From Eubacterium sp. (GTDB taxonomy: Bacteria > Bacillota > Clostridia > Lachnospirales > Lachnospiraceae), in the NCBI GenBank assembly GCA_017475235.1, contig JAFVGA010000024.1, forward strand, positions 16,697 to 80,696: a DNA stretch of 64,000 nucleotides. The letters run 5' to 3'. A program made the translations under genes and the position numbers. Below, piece by piece: positions 61,524 to 64,000 of this stretch (positions are counted from its first letter, which is position 1; every line of letters begins with the position of its first letter). The notes below the pieces were generated by a model that ran no database searches, was not told the DNA's origin, and saw nothing but the letters and a program-made list of their open reading frames with translations.

Positions 61524-63140
61524 ATGAAAAATAAAAAATATAAGAAGACAATCAGTAAAAAAACGGCCTTTGGATTAACACTCCTAGGTTTATTTATGAT
61601 TATCTGCGTGGCTGCCTGTGTGGCATTCATTTACCAGAATCAGTTAGATAGAAATTATAAAAGTTTGACAAAGAGTTATGGTAAATCTGCTTCAGATTTT
61701 ATTGATGGTGACTATGTAGAAAAGATTGTCAAAACCCCCGACAAAGACAGAGGAAAGTTCTTTGACGATAAATACTACAAAGAAGTAAAAAAGTTTTTAG
61801 ATACTGTTGAAAAAGACAGTGATATTAAGTACTACTATGTCTTTGAACCACGTGATAAATATTTAAAATATTTGTGGGACTCGGATACCATAGAACAAGC
61901 TAGCGATTTAACTACAAGTGATGAAAACTATATGACAGATGGTAAAGCTTTTTCTCAAAAAGCATTTAAAAAGAATCCAAAAATAGATATCAGATATTTC
62001 GATGATGAGGAGTACGGCAAAATAGTTTCATCATTCTACCCTATTTACAACAGCAAAGGCGATCCAGTCGCTTTGGTAGGCGTAGACATTTCAACTCCAT
62101 ATATTATTGAAAGACTACTTCACTTTATTATTGCCGTTATTTTGGCAGTTATTGTTGTGACTTTGATTGCTGAGATTGCTTGGTTTAGATACATGAAGAA
62201 GGGACTAATCATTCCACTTCACACTCTAAACGATGCATCTAAGAACATGGTTGCAAACTTGGAAGAGGATTCAAAAGTTGAAATTAATATAAATACTCAT
62301 GACGAAATTGAGGAGTTGGCAGATTCATTCACATATATGAACACAGAAATCAGAGACTACATTAATCAGGTGGAAGGTCTCACGGCCGAAAAAGAGCGTA
62401 TCGGTGCGGAGTTAGATATCGCAAGAGATATTCAAACTGGAATGTTGCCTAGCACTTTCCCTCCATTCCCAGACCATAAAGACTTTGACTTATACGCATC
62501 AATGGATGCCGCAAAGGAAGTAGGTGGAGATTTCTATGATTACTTCTTGCTAGATGACGACCACTTAGGTTTAGTTATTGCAGACGTATCAGGAAAGGGT
62601 GTTCCTGCAGCACTTACAATGATGTCTACTAAGATTTTAATTGCCAACACTGCTAAAACATATCCTACGGCCCCTGCAAAGGTATTAGAGGAAGTTAATA
62701 AACAGATAGCCGATAATAACAATGCTGATATGTTTGTCACTGCTTGGTTTGGAATTTTAGAACTATCAAGTGGAAACCTCACTTGCGCAAATGCCGGCCA
62801 TGAATATCCAGTTATTTGCAGAGAAGGCAAAAAATACGAATTATTCAAAGATAAACATGGTCTTGTACTCGGTGGTATGTCCGAGTCAAAGTATACGGAA
62901 TACACCATTAAATTGGACAAGGGCGATGTGCTTTATGTTTATACAGACGGTGTTCCAGAAGCCACAGATAAAGACTTAAATCAGATGGGAATGGAATATA
63001 TGATAGATGCGCTAAACGGTATCAACTCTACTAACCCAGAAGCAGTAATTAGCGAGATGCACAATGCAATAGATGACTTCATCAAAGGCGCTGAACAATT
63101 TGACGACATTACAATGCTTTGCATTAGATATCAAGGTTGA
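61524..63140 (+). CDS. Membrane SpoIIE/RsbU-type PP2C serine phosphatase with sensor and HAMP domains
   Basis: 538 residues. Membrane helix 1 (about 14-36), an extracytoplasmic sensor domain (about 37-195) of the CACHE type ending FYPIYNSKGDPVALVGVDIS, helix 2 (about 200-225), HAMP (about 226-280), a short coiled coil (VEGLTAEKERIGAELDIARDIQTGMLP), and a PP2C domain (about 300-536) with EVGGDFYDYF, DVSGKGVPAALTM, TCANAGHEYP and FDDITML metal ligands. It dephosphorylates a partner protein, usually an anti-sigma-factor antagonist, in response to an outside signal. No such partner or sigma factor is nearby. CGGAGG lies before ATG 61524. Confidence 0.93.
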   Translation: MKNKKYKKTISKKTAFGLTLLGLFMIICVAACVAFIYQNQLDRNYKSLTKSYGKSASDFIDGDYVEKIVKTPDKDRGKFFDDKYYKEVKKFLDTVEKDSDIKYYYVFEPRDKYLKYLWDSDTIEQASDLTTSDENYMTDGKAFSQKAFKKNPKIDIRYFDDEEYGKIVSSFYPIYNSKGDPVALVGVDISTPYIIERLLHFIIAVILAVIVVTLIAEIAWFRYMKKGLIIPLHTLNDASKNMVANLEEDSKVEININTHDEIEELADSFTYMNTEIRDYINQVEGLTAEKERIGAELDIARDIQTGMLPSTFPPFPDHKDFDLYASMDAAKEVGGDFYDYFLLDDDHLGLVIADVSGKGVPAALTMMSTKILIANTAKTYPTAPAKVLEEVNKQIADNNNADMFVTAWFGILELSSGNLTCANAGHEYPVICREGKKYELFKDKHGLVLGGMSESKYTEYTIKLDKGDVLYVYTDGVPEATDKDLNQMGMEYMIDALNGINSTNPEAVISEMHNAIDDFIKGAEQFDDITMLCIRYQG

Positions 63141-63146
63141 ATAATT

Positions 63147-63213
63147 ACAAAAAAGAAAAACACAAGGGGCTTCACTAACAATCGTTCATCCCCTTGTGTT
63201 TTTCTTTTTTTGT
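63147..63213. terminator. Convergent long-stem hairpin with shared loop
   Basis: AAAAAAGAAAAACACAAGGGG (63149-63169) pairs with CCCCTTGTGTTTTTCTTTTTT. The minus-strand loop GAACGATTGTTAGTGA is the cleanest copy of the loop family. It lies between the phosphatase and PII genes. Confidence 0.9.
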
Positions 63214-63224
63214 ATTAATTTATC

Positions 63225-63800
63225 TTAGTTCTCATCCTGCAAAGCCTTGTATCCAGTATCTCCTGTACGTATTCGCATGATGTCTTGAATCTGTGATACG
63301 AAGATCTTACCATCACCAACTTTTCCAGTAAATAGAGCCTTTCTAGCTGCTGCTACCACTAGGTTAGGATCAATCTTAGAAACCACAATCTCAACCTTAA
63401 CTTTAGGTTTCAAGTTCATGCTCATGCTAACACCACGATATCTTCCTGTCTTTCCTTGCTCGACACCACAGCCCATAGCCTGAATAACTGTCATACCAGT
63501 TACACCAATTTCGGCCATTGTGTCTCTGAGAACTGTGAATTTTTCTTCGGCGCAGACGATAACTATCTTCGTCAAAGTACTTCCAGTAGTTGTACTACTT
63601 AAGTTGAGGTGCGCAGGTTCGATATCTGTAATATCAACGGGGCCTGTACTCTCTCCCATATAAGCAGGAGCAATTGGCAAGAAGTCTGCGTAAGCTGAAG
63701 CCAAGCCGTGCTCCGAAATATCCATGCCGGCTAATTCGTCTTCCTCTGATGCTCTTAGGCCGATTGTGTGTTTAATCAACTTAAATACTAGGAACATCAA
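63225..63800 (-). CDS. C-terminal part of an Amt-PII fusion: Amt tail plus PII signalling domain
   Basis: Residues 1-30 ([21 protein letters not shown], then [14 protein letters not shown]) are the last helix and cytoplasmic tail of an ammonium transporter. After a linker, a PII domain (about 75-187: [30 protein letters not shown]...[20 protein letters not shown]) follows in frame. The T-loop reads [13 protein letters not shown], so the uridylylated Tyr51 of GlnB/GlnK is Met. There is no proper start codon or ribosome site at the 5' end of this frame (it opens at a TTG inside the Amt helix), which supports reading it as the rear of a longer gene interrupted by one base. PII would gate the channel by nitrogen status. 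Confidence 0.85.
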   Translation of the reverse strand: MMFLVFKLIKHTIGLRASEEDELAGMDISEHGLASAYADFLPIAPAYMGESTGPVDITDIEPAHLNLSSTTTGSTLTKIVIVCAEEKFTVLRDTMAEIGVTGMTVIQAMGCGVEQGKTGRYRGVSMSMNLKPKVKVEIVVSKIDPNLVVAAARKALFTGKVGDGKIFVSQIQDIMRIRTGDTGYKALQDEN

Positions 63801-64000
63801 ATTGCTGCGTAAATGTCGATAGCTACAATACCAAGCGCCTGGATTCCTAAAAGTTTGAATCCACCGCCGTAGAACAAGCCTGCGTACACAGAGCCGTCGG
63901 CGAAGGCCTGTACTGTCTCACCACGTCCTGTTGCAAACAAACCAACTGCGATTGTTCCCCAAATACCATTTACCATATGAACTGCCACAGCACCAACTGG
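63797..64000 (-). CDS. amt: Ammonium transporter Amt, partial, frameshifted into the PII-fused part
   Basis: The frame runs in from the right edge ([20 protein letters not shown]) with typical late-Amt sequence: the pore His region [10 protein letters not shown] and [27 protein letters not shown], where it meets a TGA at 63799-63797. The expected continuation of the helix is in the next frame ([12 protein letters not shown]). One base appears to be missing at the ATTTGATG junction. Whether this is a true mutation or a sequence error cannot be told here. Confidence 0.8.
   Translation of the reverse strand, partial: PVGAVAVHMVNGIWGTIAVGLFATGRGETVQAFADGSVYAGLFYGGGFKLLGIQALGIVAIDIYAAI

Noticed and set aside
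63225-63803. Programmed frameshifting as the explanation of the Amt-PII break
   Set aside because: The junction (GCA ATT TGA TG) has no slippery heptamer and no evident downstream stimulator, so a one-base deletion or sequence error is more likely. Kept only as an alternative.
1-64000. tRNA, rRNA, insertion sequences, prophage or toxin-antitoxin genes
   Set aside because: None was recognised; the only kinase-like candidate for a toxin (45410-45985) has no partner gene beside it.

Overview
The window is a compact, low-GC chromosomal segment from a Gram-positive anaerobe of the Clostridia, most likely a Lachnospiraceae-type organism. The evidence is strong AGGAGG-type ribosome sites, many short-spaced operons, U-tract terminators, a T-box leader, a Gram-positive LexA box, an OhrR-type operator, a KtrAB system, a YhgE-like/MMPL pair, and secreted Lys-rich wall proteins. 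There are no phage modules, transposases, CRISPR arrays, rRNA genes or tRNA genes. Both ends cut through genes: a sensor kinase on the left and an ammonium transporter on the right.

Layout. 1-3.4 kb: a two-component pair, a ComEA-like lipoprotein and a Na/phosphate symporter with a PhoU tail. 3.6-5.2 kb: a LexA-controlled Y-family polymerase followed by an overlapping 54-residue YolD-like gene. 5.3-8.2 kb: a DUF1846 protein and an L,D-transpeptidase. 8.2-14.1 kb: the arginine cluster argC-J-B-D diverging from argG across an AT-rich region with several ArgR-box-like palindromes. 14.4-18.6 kb: a complete three-component glycosylation set (GtrB/CsbB-like, GtrA, YfhO). 18.8-23 kb: a PrsA-like lipoprotein, a degenerate HAD protein and a large glucosaminidase. 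23-27.4 kb: a ParC/ParE-type topoisomerase. 27.6-30.4 kb: trpS and a GH13 debranching-like protein that has lost its catalytic residues. 30.5-32.5 kb: ktrAB. 33.6-38.2 kb: folC-folE-folP-folBK-pheA. 38.2-43.8 kb: an SH3 protein, a DUF1292 protein, a UvrD-like helicase and the LemA/DUF2207 pair. 43.9-48 kb: gltX, a P-loop kinase and an LtaS-like sulfatase. 48-53.2 kb: an MMPL transporter with a heptad-repeat partner. 53.4-56.4 kb: wall hydrolases and small surface proteins. 56.5-58.4 kb: an OhrR-type regulator with trxA-trxB, headed by a remnant of a glutathione peroxidase gene. 58.5-60.2 kb: trpB2 behind a tryptophan T-box. 60.3-63.1 kb: a membrane acyltransferase-like protein and a SpoIIE-type phosphatase. 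63.2-64 kb: an Amt-PII fusion broken by a frameshift.

Two kinds of unexplained non-coding structure stand out. Four intergenic hairpins with unrelated stems share one loop sequence, close to GAACGATTGTTAGTGA, always read on the minus strand. Separately, two roughly 220-bp elements (after argG and after yfhO), and a possible third before the helicase gene, are long imperfect inverted repeats that enclose a terminator-like hairpin and a second hairpin. Both sets look like families that exist elsewhere in this genome.

The cell-envelope genes fit together: LtaS-like sulfatase, three-component glycosylation, L,D-transpeptidase, glucosaminidase, SleB-like and NlpC/P60 hydrolases all act on teichoic acid or peptidoglycan. 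Starts were moved from the longest reading frame where a ribosome site, promoter or operator showed the longer frame could not be right. All functional calls are from reading the sequence; no searches were run.
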